64,000 nt of DNA from Pilasporangium apinafurcum (GCA_001600495.1 BCKE01000004.1:735357-799356); one strand, 5' to 3'; counted from the first letter of the stretch, positions 11,232 through 22,047 are shown. Numbers and translations are program-made. The notes: generated from the letters alone by a model not told the origin.

Positions 11232-12433
11232 CTACAACTGTTCGACAAACTTTTTAATTGCTTGCATGAGTTCATCGTCAGGATTCGCAGTCAGTTCGCC
11301 AATGATCGAGAAGTGATTGCGTTTGGGAATTACCGTTCGCATGAAAGATTTCTATTCATCAAACATTTGGTCATTCACGAGCACGATCATGCTCACAGTG
11401 ATTATCAGTATCATACTTACGTGTCCCATGCTTGTAAGCCATTGCTCTAGTTCTTGAGCATCTACACCGAAATGGAAGTCGTCCTCTGCGGTGACACAAA
11501 GTAAAGGCGTGCTGATCAGTGGAGATGTTGGTCCTTCTTTTGCTAAGACGGAAGCAATAGATGCTTCTCGCCAACCATCGACACGGTTGCCAAAGACCGG
11601 GGTTACCTATCCAGGACAAAAAAACAGTCATGCACGAAAACACCAGTAAATAAACGCTGTCAGCATACCACAATTGCTCCGTACAAAGCAGTATTCGCGA
11701 TTCGAACAATGTTATAAACGCCCGAGATTCCGACCGCACCCTTGATGAATGTGTCTACGTTGCGACAAACGCCAACACGGTGCAGATAACTTGGATTGGC
11801 CAGCACCTGCATCACCAAATGTGCGCCAGCACTGTGACCTATCAAGATCAATCGTTCTGGATCTCCACCATACTACATGGGCAACAATTCCATGACAACT
11901 CATTTCATACTGGAGTGATAGACCATACCGACAGATGTAATGTGCATACCTTGTCAATATTGTTATGCAGCCACTTGACGGCATGTGCGACATCTTCTGC
12001 ATGATCAGGATGCAGCACCTTTGACATCCAGTACCAGAACATGGCACGCATAGCATTAGTAAGGACTTAATCGCCAGCAACTGGTAGCATTCCAGTTCAC
12101 CTCTGGAGACAGGCGATAATTTACAGAAACTCCAATAAACCCCGCACGCACGAATGCTGCATCGATGCCTTTGTTTAGTCCACCTGCTTTATCACCTCGC
12201 TGCCACGAACCACCGTGCACAAACACACACGTCGGTAGCTTCTGTCTAGGAAACGGTTGTCCCGGAATGGCAATGTCCTAGTTCATGAGAAAATGAGTAC
12301 TAAATAGCAAACACAAAGAGACAAAGACACTGGCACATAGTCATCTCACCAGTGTCTGTTTGACATGATGTTCTGCTGTATATGGCACATCTTTCCACGT
12401 AAACGGCCGCAGCAGCGTCCGAGTCCTTCGCAT
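11232..12433 (-). CDS. Alpha/beta-hydrolase, isoprenylcysteine methylesterase-like
   Basis: At least five minus-strand exons. The first starts MRRTRTLLRPFTWKDVPYTA and runs into HHVKQTL. The next reads DIAIPGQPFPRQKLP, then CVFVHGGSWQRGDKAGG, containing the oxyanion-hole motif HGGSW. A further exon holds the nucleophile elbow GHSAGAHLVMQVL. The last contains LLCVTAEDDFHFGV and ends KKFVEQL with a TAG at 11232. The order HGG then GxSxG is that of hormone-sensitive-lipase-type hydrolases. It resembles plant ICME enzymes, which remove the methyl ester from prenylated proteins. The Ser nucleophile is visible. The Asp and His of the triad are probably in the last exons. Kynurenine formamidase is an alternative identity. 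Confidence 0.78.
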
Positions 12434-12660
12434 TCCGTAAATGATCGCGCTTCTTGATGTTCAACTGTGACGAAAATGAGAGGTGACCATCACTCCTTAT
12501 CCTGTTAAGTTCGACCTGCAAACACCATTAAGTACGTATTGCCCGTTAAAACCAAGAGATCAAATCGAGCATGGCGCGCGCAACAAATGTAAGCATGCAT
12601 ATACGACACCTGCCGAAGAGGGTGGAAAATGATGCTTTGATCTAATGATTGTATTGTCGA

Positions 12661-14069
12661 ATGACTGTGCTTTATGTGCACGTACAGAATCGTCCGTCGC
12701 TTCAGTTCCAGAACGCGCACAGCGATGGGATTTGGAGTACGTTCTGGACGTCGAACGATAAAATCCTCACAGGATCCGTCGATGAAGTCGCCAAATGCTG
12801 GTACGTTACTCAACGATATATGTGGTTATATAATCCATATCCAGCGCTGAGTCTAGCGTTCTAAGCAACTGCTTTTGCTGTATTGTCCACGATGTTGTAG
12901 GGATGTAAACAAAGATCAAATAACGATCTCGCAGCAATATCCTGGTCATGTATTGGGTACGATCTCCATCATTGGTAACAAAGAGGGCACCCAAGCTGTC
13001 ACGAGTTCACTCGATTGCCAGATTCGCGTGCTGAATTTGTTAACGGGTACCGTGGAAAAGACGATCGATGCTGGCCCAGGTGAACTGTGGCAGATTGTTT
13101 ACAGTCTTGACGAGAAGAAGCTGGTGTCGGGAAGTCAACAAGGCAAGATCAATGTCTTCGATTTGGAGTCGGAGAAGCTAGTACAAGAGATCTCGACACA
13201 GGCCAAATTCATTCTGAGCGTCGCCTATGTACGTACACTTCTGTCCTTGACAGCTGGGACTATGCTATGTGATGATTGATTATATCTGGTCGGTTTGTGG
13301 TGATAACGGCAATTTACAGTCTCCCGATGGCAAACACGTTGCCTGCGGTGGTTTTGATGGCTTTGTGGGTGTTTATGATATCGAAACCGGTTCTTTGGTG
13401 CACAAATACGAGGGTTTGTTGAAGTACTGCTTTATGTCCTGTGGGCGATTATTCATCTGACTTTATCTTGGTACAGATCGAACAAAACCTGTGCGATCGA
13501 TCGCGTATGCCCCGGATGGAAAATTGTTTGCTGCTTCCGATGATATGCATGTAAACGTTTATGATGTGTACGTATTATTGCAATCGGAAGTGACGTTTGA
13601 GTGCGTGATTTTTGCTTATCCCTTGACTTTCTCTACATGTATGATTATGTAGCACCAATGAAAATGCTGTGGCCACCCTATCTGGACATATTTCTTGGGT
13701 TCTTAGTGTCGCTTGCTCTCCAGATGGCCGCCAATTCGCGACTGGGTGAGTGAAATTGTCGGTTATTGTACTGCAATGGATCTATTGTCTTATTAATTAC
13801 TTGTATTTGTCTTCAACATAGTGGCGCGGATCGACGTGTAAAGATTTGGGATATTGGTATGCGACGATGTCTCAATACATTCGATACTCACACGGATCAG
13901 GTAGACAGAGCAATTACCTGATGCATCGTTCACGCATGCAAACACTCACATTTCCTTTCTATATGTTTGTCAGGTATGGAGTGTTGCATACAACTCGTCA
14001 GGCTCCCGCTTAGTGTCTGGAGGTGACGATGCATTGCTCCAAATCTATGAGACCGCTTCAATCGCTTAG
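12661..14069 (+). CDS. WDR61: SKI8/WDR61-like WD40 repeat protein
   Basis: About six exons form a seven-blade WD40 propeller. Exon 1 (12661-12800) ends in EVAKCW and joins across a 100-base intron to [20 protein letters not shown]. Later blades read [72 protein letters not shown] and [20 protein letters not shown]. The protein ends [16 protein letters not shown]. Blade order and the phrase [20 protein letters not shown] match WDR61/SKI8. This is a subunit of the SKI complex that feeds mRNA to the cytoplasmic exosome, and in other organisms of the Paf1 complex. The start at 12661 is the first ATG in frame and gives a short N-terminus. An upstream exon is possible. Confidence 0.88.
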
Positions 14070-14569
14070 ACACGAAGGGTTGTGCAGATGAACTAGAATC
14101 ACTATAGCCGTCAAATGTTCGCTTGGGGTGCAGTAATTTTTTCAATTTCGCAGTCATTCTTAGCTAACACGAACTCTGACCCACAACGCCCTGCAATAGT
14201 ATCACTGTTGGATGTACAGGAATTGCAAATATCACAAGATACTGCATTGGAATAAGGGCATTAGTGCAGTTGCGTGCAAAACAATAAGAAGCTGCTAAAA
14301 GAAAACAAGATAGTACACAACAACTTCACGGATGATTCCAAACTGTAGAAGCCGAAAAAATGCATGAACGAAGCTGCCGTATACGTTGTGAACTTGATCA
14401 CACAGCATCGACAACAACTTTCAAAGATGCTTTCCTGCTTGGGCAAGATGCCAAACTCCCATCTATTTTACTCTCTATCCATATCCCTCAATTTTGGAAT
14501 GCAATCCACCCATCCCTTCATGCACATTTGTTTCGTTCCCGTTATTCCGAAGTCAATTGAGAATTCTAC
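14070..14569. other. Intergenic, no gene recognised
   Basis: This 500-base stretch separates the SKI8-like gene from the first Fanzor fragment. Short open frames exist on both strands, but none is supported by family similarity, splicing or composition. It may hold the end of the mobile element, but no terminal repeat can be seen. Confidence 0.4.
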
Positions 14570-15860
14570 AGTTCCCAATTCTAAACCAAATGCTGCTGCA
14601 TGGCTATTTCCGACTGGTAATTACCGGAATACGGACGAAACCGTATGGACATATTTGAGAAATTGCTAGTCTCCCGCTGATCACGGATACTCTTCCTACA
14701 TTTTATCCTCCTCATTGTAGCTCTGGTGGTCTTGGAAGCCCATGTAGAAGACACATGGCGAGTATAAGAATGTTCTTCGACGCATTCAAGTCTCCCTTCT
14801 ACATGATTCTGTGCATGCTGTTATTGCAGCGAAGAACCTGGAGGGAGAGCTCGACGCTCGCACTTCCATCAGCCTTTTTTATCAAGAATGGCATCTTCTC
14901 AAGCTGCTGATAGCACTTGGAGTACCGCTGGCTCGTGCGGTACTCATCGATCTGCAGCACGGCTGCGCGCTTTGCCAGCTCATGTATGAACTACTTCACG
15001 GGTTCATGCGCGTGACCTTTGATGAAGTCCTGTTGACTCCAGTCACCAAGGCCAATACAAACCTGAGGACTTGGCGTGGGTATCAATCGCTTTGTCAGAC
15101 ACGCCAATACCTTTCAACTAAACCTGGACTGATGAAAACAGCATTTATGAAATGGATGCGATGCACAAAAGCTCATCGAGAAGTCGAAGTGCCTCCACAC
15201 GTACTTGATGCTTGTCATATACTGGTTGTACGACGCCGTCTTGAATGAAAGCATCTCCCAGATGACCCTGGCGTACTCATGCTTCCTCTTCTTCAATTTA
15301 TCGTGCCAGAATGTGTGCTTCTTCGTCCCGGCAACATACCTGTACTCTCGCGTAGCTATCTGTTGAACACCATAACAGTGGTTGTTGGCTCGCTTGTGTC
15401 GAACACCATACTTGTGTCTCTTCTTCCTTTCTTCTTCTGCTTCTTTCGCCTTTTCTGCTTCGACTCCTTCGCTTGATTCTGCTTGGGCTTCCTTCCGTTG
15501 GACTTGTTTTTTTTCGCTTCCACATTAACTTCTCGCACACGAATGGCAGTGCAGAGTGACCGTATGCCAGGGTCAATCCCGACGACAGCATCAGGAGCAT
15601 AATTGTCAGGAGGTACTATCATGACTTTGTTCTTCTCTTTTGCGGAATGCTGCTGGAGTAAAGACGCTCTGTAGCCGTTCGTCGTGATCTGGTACACGGA
15701 TTTGTGATTCATCGTCTCGAACTTGCGAATGTGAAAGCCCTTCACCCAAACCTTTTTCTCGCATGACTTGAAGCTCTTTATTTGTTGGATGAGACTTGGT
15801 CTTGTCGCTTGTAATACCAACGTAGTGCTTGGAAAACTATCGCAATGGACCCTCAATCAC
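14570..15860 (-). mobile_element. Fanzor (TnpB-like RNA-guided nuclease) fragment A, decayed
   Basis: The minus strand carries the nuclease half of a Fanzor. From 15856 downward it reads TNGYRASLLQQHSA, then APDAVVGIDPGIRSLCTAI. The latter is the RuvC-I motif with its catalytic Asp. A very basic linker follows. In another frame comes ATREYRYVAGTKKHTFWHDK. Further on are CIGLGDWSQQDF, VLQIDEYRTSQRYSKCYQQ (the RuvC-II/zinc-finger entry region), a degraded zinc-finger half and KGDLNASKNILIL (RuvC-III). At least one frame change and several stops make it non-functional. The N-terminal domain beyond 15860 is missing. TnpB relatives are transposon-borne nucleases guided by an RNA made from the element's 3' end. 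A related but deleted copy lies at 56.3 kb on the other strand. Confidence 0.82.
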
Positions 15861-15990
15861 AATTAAAGAGAAAAGATCTTGCTGCACTGGTAGACTTGAT
15901 AACCCAATATTCTCATCCACAATCTCTACTATTAACTGCAGACATACTGCAAGAACTTGGTCACATCGCAATACAGACATTCATATCTTA
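15847..15990 (+). CDS. Short open frame at Fanzor edge, possible host-gene scrap
   Basis: An ATG frame of 47 residues starts MDPQSQLKRKDLAALVDLI, continues with a helical Leu-rich stretch (LLLTADILQELGHIAIQ) and stops at 15990. It begins where the Fanzor A homology fades. Composition looks like a real N-terminus, but no family is recognised and no clear donor site leads onward. It could be a broken gene whose remainder was displaced by the insertions to its right. Confidence 0.25.
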
Positions 15991-16440
15991 ATAGATGACT
16001 TTGAGTTGAAAGAAGTTCATTACGATTCAAATAGTCTCTCCAATAAATATTTCTCTAGAGCAAGGTTCTAGAAGGCTGTAAAGATCGTCTTTAGCTATCT
16101 GAGTGTGGATGCATGTCAAAGAGGTGTTCGATAAAATTGTGATCTACTAATGTGTAATGGTTGCTTCCCAGCGACACGCAGTATCATTTGGATGTGAAGA
16201 TGGCACAAAGCAATGAATGTAGCCATTTCAGTCACAACAAGATGGATACACTTCGTTTGAGTGACACTGATAGTTTATCCTCCATTTCTCCTATTGGTAA
16301 GATGCACTTTGACGTGTTTTTCCTGAAGCGAAGCAATTCCTATCGATAAAAGCAGAAACTTGTTTCCAATTTTCCACAATGAGCTTTTTTTCAAAAACGG
16401 ATGTGAGGCGATGACGGTGCATGTCCGAGAAGATCTAGTG

Positions 16441-16686
16441 CGTGGAAAATCAAAGTGATTGTCCAGAAAGCGTGGTGCAGTAGTGTCGGTGCGAAAGGAA
16501 AGAAACGATCACATATACAACTGTGAGGAGCACTATACAACAAAGACTTGTTATCAATGTGAGAGAATCAACCACGCGATGAAGTACCAGAAAGTCTTTG
16601 ACTATCCTCACTGTAAGTTCGTCCTTGATAGAGATGTCAACGCTGCTAGAAATATCTTTCTCGAGAATGAGCATTTACTCTCCTAA
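16441..16686 (+). mobile_element. Fanzor/TnpB-like fragment B, zinc-finger end only
   Basis: The plus strand encodes the C-terminal piece of a TnpB-like nuclease of a different subfamily from A and C. It reads KRGAVVSVRKER, then CEEHYTTKTCYQCERINHAM, a zinc-finger entry of the E-x-Y-T-x-K-x-C type. Next are KVFDYPHCKFVLDRDVNAAR and NIFL, the RuvC-III motif with its Asp. The second Cys pair has lost one Cys (YPHC). A stop lies just upstream in frame, and no RuvC-I segment is seen to the left, so this is a truncated relic. It sits between A and C and points the opposite way. Confidence 0.72.
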
Positions 16687-16868
16687 ATTCATCAAGTTCA
16701 GGTGTTGGAGATGCCTACTCCGTGATTGTCTAGTCTTGGCTTTTGCTAGTCAAATCGGACCCGAACAAAAACAGGAGATTCTCTCTGAGCCACTTTCGTA
16801 TCTCATTGGATCCTTTGAGGTTACACTCATCCGTTTCCGGAATCATAGCAGTGAAGTCGTTTATCACC

Positions 16869-17858
16869 TCAGTTTTTGATTTCGAGGACCAACTCATTCT
16901 TTTTCCTTGTGAACGCCTCGAGTCTCCTCTTTTTCTTCACTTGGTCGATGAATAGTCTCAAAATGTTTATTGTGGTGTTGATGTCACGGTCCCACAATGT
17001 GCGATGGCATTCACTATTTTTGCAGTGTCGCACACCATAAAGACCGTCACTGACAACTTTTCCGTCAAGGACGAACCCCTTCATCTTCTTGTGACAAGCA
17101 CAACATAGCTTATTCGTCCCGAACTCGTCCATATCGACAACACGACACCTGGAACCAATTTTCTTCCGTAAGGTTGTTGTAGGAACAGCAATGTTGCCTT
17201 TAGCTGAGCTTGTGAAACTTGCGTTTCCATACGCGAGCATCTGGCCGAATAAGCTATACTGAGTTTGGGTGCTTGCACGGACCAGCAGTGAAACAGTACT
17301 CTTGATTATCTTGCCTTGGTGCTTTTCAAAATAGTCACTGTTGTGAAGACGTATCTGCAAGTGCATCCACTTACACAACCGGGAGTAGAACGTCAATCGA
17401 TTGCTGACTTGAAAATTCTGCCTTGCGTGATGAGCGATCATAACCAGCATCTGACTCATATAGGCTTTCTTCTCTGTCGGTTCATAATCTGAAGGGTGTT
17501 GGGTCCTGTAAAGGTCTAGACTGGTCTCCAAGTCAGAATGGACATCTCCGCTGCCAACCAAGTTGGCTATTGCAGATGAGTATCGATTGAAAAAGTTATT
17601 ATCCAATGGAGGAAGTTCTTCGCCAGCTTCCAATAATCGCAGAACATGGACAGATGCCTCACATGCTATTCTTGAACAAACTCGCACAGCCTCATCAATC
17701 TTTTCTGTCATTTGTTTATCTTTGCAAAACTTTCGCCACCCAGTCTTCACAGTGGTGTAGACTATTTGCTTTTGTCGAACTTTCCGTTCCGCAAAATCCG
17801 GGCGGGCTCTCCGCTTTTTAGTGGTGTTCTCTTCAATACCGTCGCTCATTGATGCCAT
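16869..17858 (-). mobile_element. Fanzor-derived open reading frame C, lacking the RuvC-I core
   Basis: A single uninterrupted frame of 329 residues from ATG 17858 to TGA 16869. The first 200 residues are the basic helical N-terminal domain of Fanzors (KKRRARPDFAERKVRQK, PPLDNNFFNRYSSAIANLVG, SNRLTFYSRLCKWMHLQ). At about residue 200 (STQTQ|YSLFG) the sequence jumps to the C-terminal part: LAYGNASFTSSAKGNIAVP, VVDMDEFGTNKLCCACHKKM, VRHCKNSECHRTLWDRDINT and TINILRL. The zinc-finger Cys residues and the RuvC-III Asp are kept. The RuvC-I Asp segment is absent from the DNA, so cutting activity is not expected. The product would be about half the size of a usual Fanzor. It could be a deletion derivative on its way out or a nuclease-dead binding protein. 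Confidence 0.82.
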
Positions 17859-17865
17859 TTTATCA

Positions 17866-18233
17866 CAACATTCAAAAACAAGGACGCCTCGTAGCTGGTT
17901 TGATTTTTTCGATGCCTTTGATTATGCTGTTTCTCAAAGCTGCAGTTCTTTCTATCTTGGCAAATGGTGTTGAAGCAACACTCAATGGATGGCTGCTAGG
18001 ACGTGAGATGGTAAATACTTGAATTCATATCAATACGCTTCGCTATTGAGAAGCCCGAAACGATTCATTCAAGAGTTGATTTTTCCAACTCCATATATCT
18101 TAACCTTTTTTCCTCACCCAAGATGTATAATTTCATTTTTCTGGAAACGCGATTGATCGTCAACATGGTCTTTCAAGATGGTTGCGCACGCAGCAAGAGC
18201 CACCAAGGAGTGTCTCCATCCAATGAATCCTAA
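17866..18233 (+). pseudogene. Possible 3' remnant of a host gene with one hydrophobic segment
   Basis: An open plus-strand segment reads QKQGRLVAGLIFSMPLIMLF then LKAAVLSILANGVEATLNGW and LLGREM. It reaches a good donor (ATG|GTAAATAC), and about 110 bases later an acceptor (CCCAAG|ATG) leads into YNFIFLETRLIVNMVFQDGC and a stop at 18231. The first part resembles a membrane helix. No start codon is present upstream because Fanzor C begins immediately to the left. I infer the 3' end of an interrupted gene. The family is not recognised. Confidence 0.3.
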
Positions 18234-18382
18234 AGTCTACTCTCAAGGCAATCTTAGTTTGAATCTTTATTCCCCATATCATTTGTACAACACGTTGTAC
18301 AAGTGGGGAATGAAGGTTAATTACTGTATTATAACCTAAAATAATCTGTATATCGTGCCAGCAAATCTAACGTGGCTCCAAA

Positions 18383-19762
18383 ATGATCCTCCTCCACGTG
18401 GTTACGTTTGCCGCGGTGCTGACGACGTTCTTGATCCTGGCGCTCATCGCAACGTTCTGTGTCGGCCTCAGTAACACCCCAGCACCATTACTGCATCGTC
18501 ATCATAACCAGCGCAAAAAGAAAAGACATTCATCTCCGCCACTACGTGTCGGCTTCCTCCATCCCGATTTTGGCATCGGGGGTGCCGAGAACCTCGTCAT
18601 GAATGCCGCACTGGCACTACAGCAAAAAGGCGCGAGTGTCACAATCTTTACAGCGCATCATAACGCCTCGCACTGCTTTGAAGAGACGCGTGGCAATGGG
18701 CCACTCGCGCACTGCGTCCGTGTGCACGGGGACTGGCTGCCACGTACGATTTTTGGGAAATGCTTTGCGTTTTGTGCAATGCTGCGCATCCTGTACGTGA
18801 CATTGGTGATTGCAGTATGGTATGCAAATACATTGGACTTGTTTTTCGTGGATCAGGTGTCGATTTCGATCCCGTTCTTGCGTGTGTTGAAGAAACCAGT
18901 GCTGTTTTATGGCCATTACCCAGACAAATTGCTCAGCAAGCCATCAACATCGAAATGGAAGCAAATGTATCGCTGGCCATTGGATTTCTTAGAGGAAATT
19001 ACGACCGTATCAGCGGACGCTATCTTCGTCAATAGTAAATTTACTAGACAAGTGTTTTACCGTGCGTTCCCACGGTTGTATCACCAGCAGCAGATGCGGA
19101 AATCGGAACTGGGCATCCTTTATCCACCTGTGGACGTGAATGTCTTTGAAACTTTTCATACAATGAAGCCACGCAATCCAAATTTATTTGTTTCACTCAA
19201 CCGATTTGAACGCAAAAAGAACATTGGGCTCGCCGTTCACGCGCTCGCAGAACTACAACGTCGGGTTTCTAAAGAGCAATTTGAGTCAGTGAAGTTGATA
19301 ATCGCTGGAGGGTATGACCCAAACAACAAGGAAAACATAGAGCATCTCAAAGAATTAAAGGGGGAAGTGCAAAAGTATGCGCTGGAGAAGCATGTGGAAT
19401 TCCGCACATCAGTTTCAGATACGATGAAAAAAGAACTGCTGATGACTGCACAGGCGATTTTGTATACACCCAGCAACGAACATTTCGGAATTGTGCCTGT
19501 GGAAGCAATGATTTGTGGCACCCCAGTGATCGCGGTCAATAGCGGCGGACCCTTAGAATCCGTTGTGGACCAAGAAACAGGCTTCCTCTGTGAAAGTTCC
19601 TTCGAAGCATTTGCAGATGCGATGGCGCAGCTCTGTGGCGAAGCGAATGCTACGAAAGTGGCAAAGATGGGCACGAAGGGAAAAGAGCATGCAAAGAAAC
19701 TATTTTCGCTTGAGACATTCGCCGATTCATTGTATGAAATTGTAGAAAATTTAGTAGTTTGA
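18383..19762 (+). CDS. ALG2: ALG2 alpha-1,3/1,6-mannosyltransferase
   Basis: One exon of 459 residues, the usual size. ALG2 adds the second and third mannose to the dolichol-linked N-glycan precursor on the cytosolic face of the ER. The N-terminus is a membrane anchor (VTFAAVLTTFLILALIATFC). The GT4 fold begins VGFLHPDFGIGGAENLVMNA, the donor-site signature of the family. Other marks are HGDWLPRTIFGKCFAF, VLFYGHYPDKLLS and ILYPPVDVNVFE. The retaining E-x7-E motif is EHFGIVPVEAM, followed by ICGTPVIAVNSGGPLESV. Nothing appears damaged. The start is the first ATG and lies directly before the anchor. Confidence 0.94.
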   Translation: MILLHVVTFAAVLTTFLILALIATFCVGLSNTPAPLLHRHHNQRKKKRHSSPPLRVGFLHPDFGIGGAENLVMNAALALQQKGASVTIFTAHHNASHCFEETRGNGPLAHCVRVHGDWLPRTIFGKCFAFCAMLRILYVTLVIAVWYANTLDLFFVDQVSISIPFLRVLKKPVLFYGHYPDKLLSKPSTSKWKQMYRWPLDFLEEITTVSADAIFVNSKFTRQVFYRAFPRLYHQQQMRKSELGILYPPVDVNVFETFHTMKPRNPNLFVSLNRFERKKNIGLAVHALAELQRRVSKEQFESVKLIIAGGYDPNNKENIEHLKELKGEVQKYALEKHVEFRTSVSDTMKKELLMTAQAILYTPSNEHFGIVPVEAMICGTPVIAVNSGGPLESVVDQETGFLCESSFEAFADAMAQLCGEANATKVAKMGTKGKEHAKKLFSLETFADSLYEIVENLVV

Positions 19763-19908
19763 TGCATTAACGGTTGATCCTACTTTATTGTATTGAACCT
19801 GACGACTGTGAGTTATGAATACACCTAACAGATCAATCTTTCTGGATTAGTTTCTTTGCGGATGGACTTTACGTTTTGGTCTTGCCTTGGTTTTTGGAAT
19901 TGCTGTGT

Positions 19909-21917
19909 TCATTGGAGTCCACAGCAGATCAGCCTTCTACACACACTAGCGATTAATGATGGACTAGTAGGGTAACGTTGCTTCTGTTGCTGCTTGTGTT
20001 TCGCTCTTGCTTGCTCAAGCTCTCGGCTTTTCATAATGTACTTTTGCAGCATCGGCGCATGTTCGTAGTAGTGCTTGGAATCGAAATGTGTTGGTCGCAC
20101 GCGATCGCGCAGCATGAGTTCCTGCACAGGGACAGTACCTGCATCCGCATGGCGATCCTGTTGGTTATTTCGTTTCAATATTCATTAGTGTCAAGTTAGA
20201 AAACAGCAGGCCAAAGCACTTTTTATCATGCATCTCTTAAGCTTACCTTTGGATTTACTGGTGGAAGCTTCAAGTATCGACAAATCGAGTTGCAGCGATG
20301 CGATGTGAGAAACTTCTGGAAGCCCAGTACGCCGAGATTGCCCTTACCAAAGTCGTTTCCATTGAGTGTATGGATCTGTGGATCCGTGTATAGATCCCCG
20401 ACCCCTTGGATATCCACAGCCAGAAGTTCATGGTTCGAGACCTCGTACGTGAAATGTGAAAACGACTGTGGCGTGCTGCGCTCGTCGTCGCTCACTGATC
20501 CAAAATTGTTGTTATGCTTCCGGTAGTCGCCTCGAATGTACGACTCGACTGCACAGAGTGCGCCATTGCGTTCCGTCAGTTCAACAACCCACGCTTGAAT
20601 GAACTCGACGCGCTTTGGTGGATGGTATGAATTGTAGAGCTGCGCATAATAAGCACAATGCGCTTGCAGTTCAATGTCCCGAAAATACGTTTGTGGGTCT
20701 TCGTCTGGATCGATCGCGAGCTTGGCAACGTAGCTGTGATTACTATCACTGTTCTCGTGGTTGTCGTGATGCTGCAGGTGGTAGACCACGCGAAGACTAC
20801 CTTTGCTGAATGGAGTCTCGTCAAGTGTGATATACACCTATAAAATAGCACAAGAAACTAATCACCCTCACGCCAGTTGAGACCTTTCTCCTTCGAGTTT
20901 GTCAAATTACCTGTTTGCTGCTCCACTGGCGGGTTTCATAATTAAAGACATGTTTGATCGCGACTTCAGGCTTCATCCCACGGAAATCCGGAGCATGTGG
21001 TACAATAAGAGGCAATCCTAACATGGTGAGAGGTCCTAAGCTTCATTTCAAGATTAAGATTCAAGTGCAAACTTAGCATAGGCACTTACCATTGGATTGT
21101 TTGATAGACATACGACCATGATGTGTCACCGTCAGTTGGTCGTGGCTCGGTCGTGTGAACGTGAGCTCATCGATAATCGCACCTTTTCTCCTATTGAACA
21201 CCGTAGGTGGCAATTCAACAACTACTTTATGATTTGAAGACTAAAGTAGTAAATAATGTCGACATACCGTTCATACTCGTCTTGTGAGATAAAGCCCTCG
21301 TCACAAAGCGCTTTCAATGTAGCAATCCTCGCCAAGATGTCTTGTTGGATCGTATTACCTGTTGTATACCCATATATTGATCGTTCTCGTGTCAGACGTT
21401 CACTACCTGCATAACTTGCTGTCCGATTGGAAAGTATAAGTGACCCGCTACTGCTACGAGGAGCAACCATCGTCGGCATCGAGTAGTCGCTCGCGCTGCT
21501 CCGTTCGCTTTCACTATCGCTACAAATGTCCACGTCATCTTCTTCCTCTTCTTCATCATCGCTCCAATCGCCATCAGCATCGTCGTTCTTCACATGGAAG
21601 CAGGATTTGGCCAATGGCGCCACAACTGTAGCGGAGATCGTTTCTTCCGATTCGCCTGGGTGCTGATATAACAAATGATCCATTGAGTTCGTCATCGTTT
21701 GCTTTCGTCGTCGAATTCTAACCATTCGCTTTTCCGTCGGTGTTGATGCGGTCACCGTGTGCCAGCAGTCATGTTTACCGCAATTCCGATGAGTGTGATG
21801 TTGCGTGTTATCACCACCATCGCGTTCGGCAGTCCCTTCTCCGCCAGAGTACAATCGACGCGCACACGATGACGATGGCGTGTGCACATCGCTTGCAGAT
21901 AATGTACGACTGAGCAT
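19909..21917 (-). CDS. Alpha-kinase, eEF2K-like
   Basis: Five or more exons. The first long exon (from about 22003 or MLSRTLSASDVH at 21917 to about 21265) is low-complexity, Ser- and Asp-rich with a run of acidic residues, and ends IATLKALCDEGFISQDEYER. Short exons then give ELTFTRPSHDQLTVTHHGRM and HAPDFRGMKPEVAIKHVFNY. The main exon (20836-20247) holds the atypical alpha-kinase domain: TPFSKGSLRVVYHLQ, FIQAWVVELTERNGALCAVE, LLAVDIQGVGDLYTDPQIHT and the Gly-rich GKGNLGVLGFQKFLTSHRCN. The last exon ends near 19909. The order matches eEF2 kinase, which slows translation elongation. A good acceptor at 22004 suggests an upstream first exon that I could not place, so the start is uncertain. Confidence 0.82.
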
Positions 21918-22047
21918 ATGTGTGTGCCGAGCTGTAGACGTGTGTGTAGGCGATGGCAAAAGATACCGCGCGTTTGGCGTGGTGGTCCGATCTTCTTTCC
22001 GTTCTGAAAGGAATGAGATTGAATTGACCTTTCAATCATTAATTTAG

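Noticed and set aside
13930-14157. Minus-strand frame MTAKLKKLLHPKRTFDGYSD over the end of the SKI8-like gene
   Set aside because: It overlaps the last WD40 exon antisense and has no splicing, neighbour or family support.
14811-15248. A 145-codon plus-strand frame that resembles a minus-strand frame at 56336-56668
   Set aside because: The similarity is real but arises because both are antisense shadows of the Fanzor DEYRT region. The coding strand is the other one in each case.
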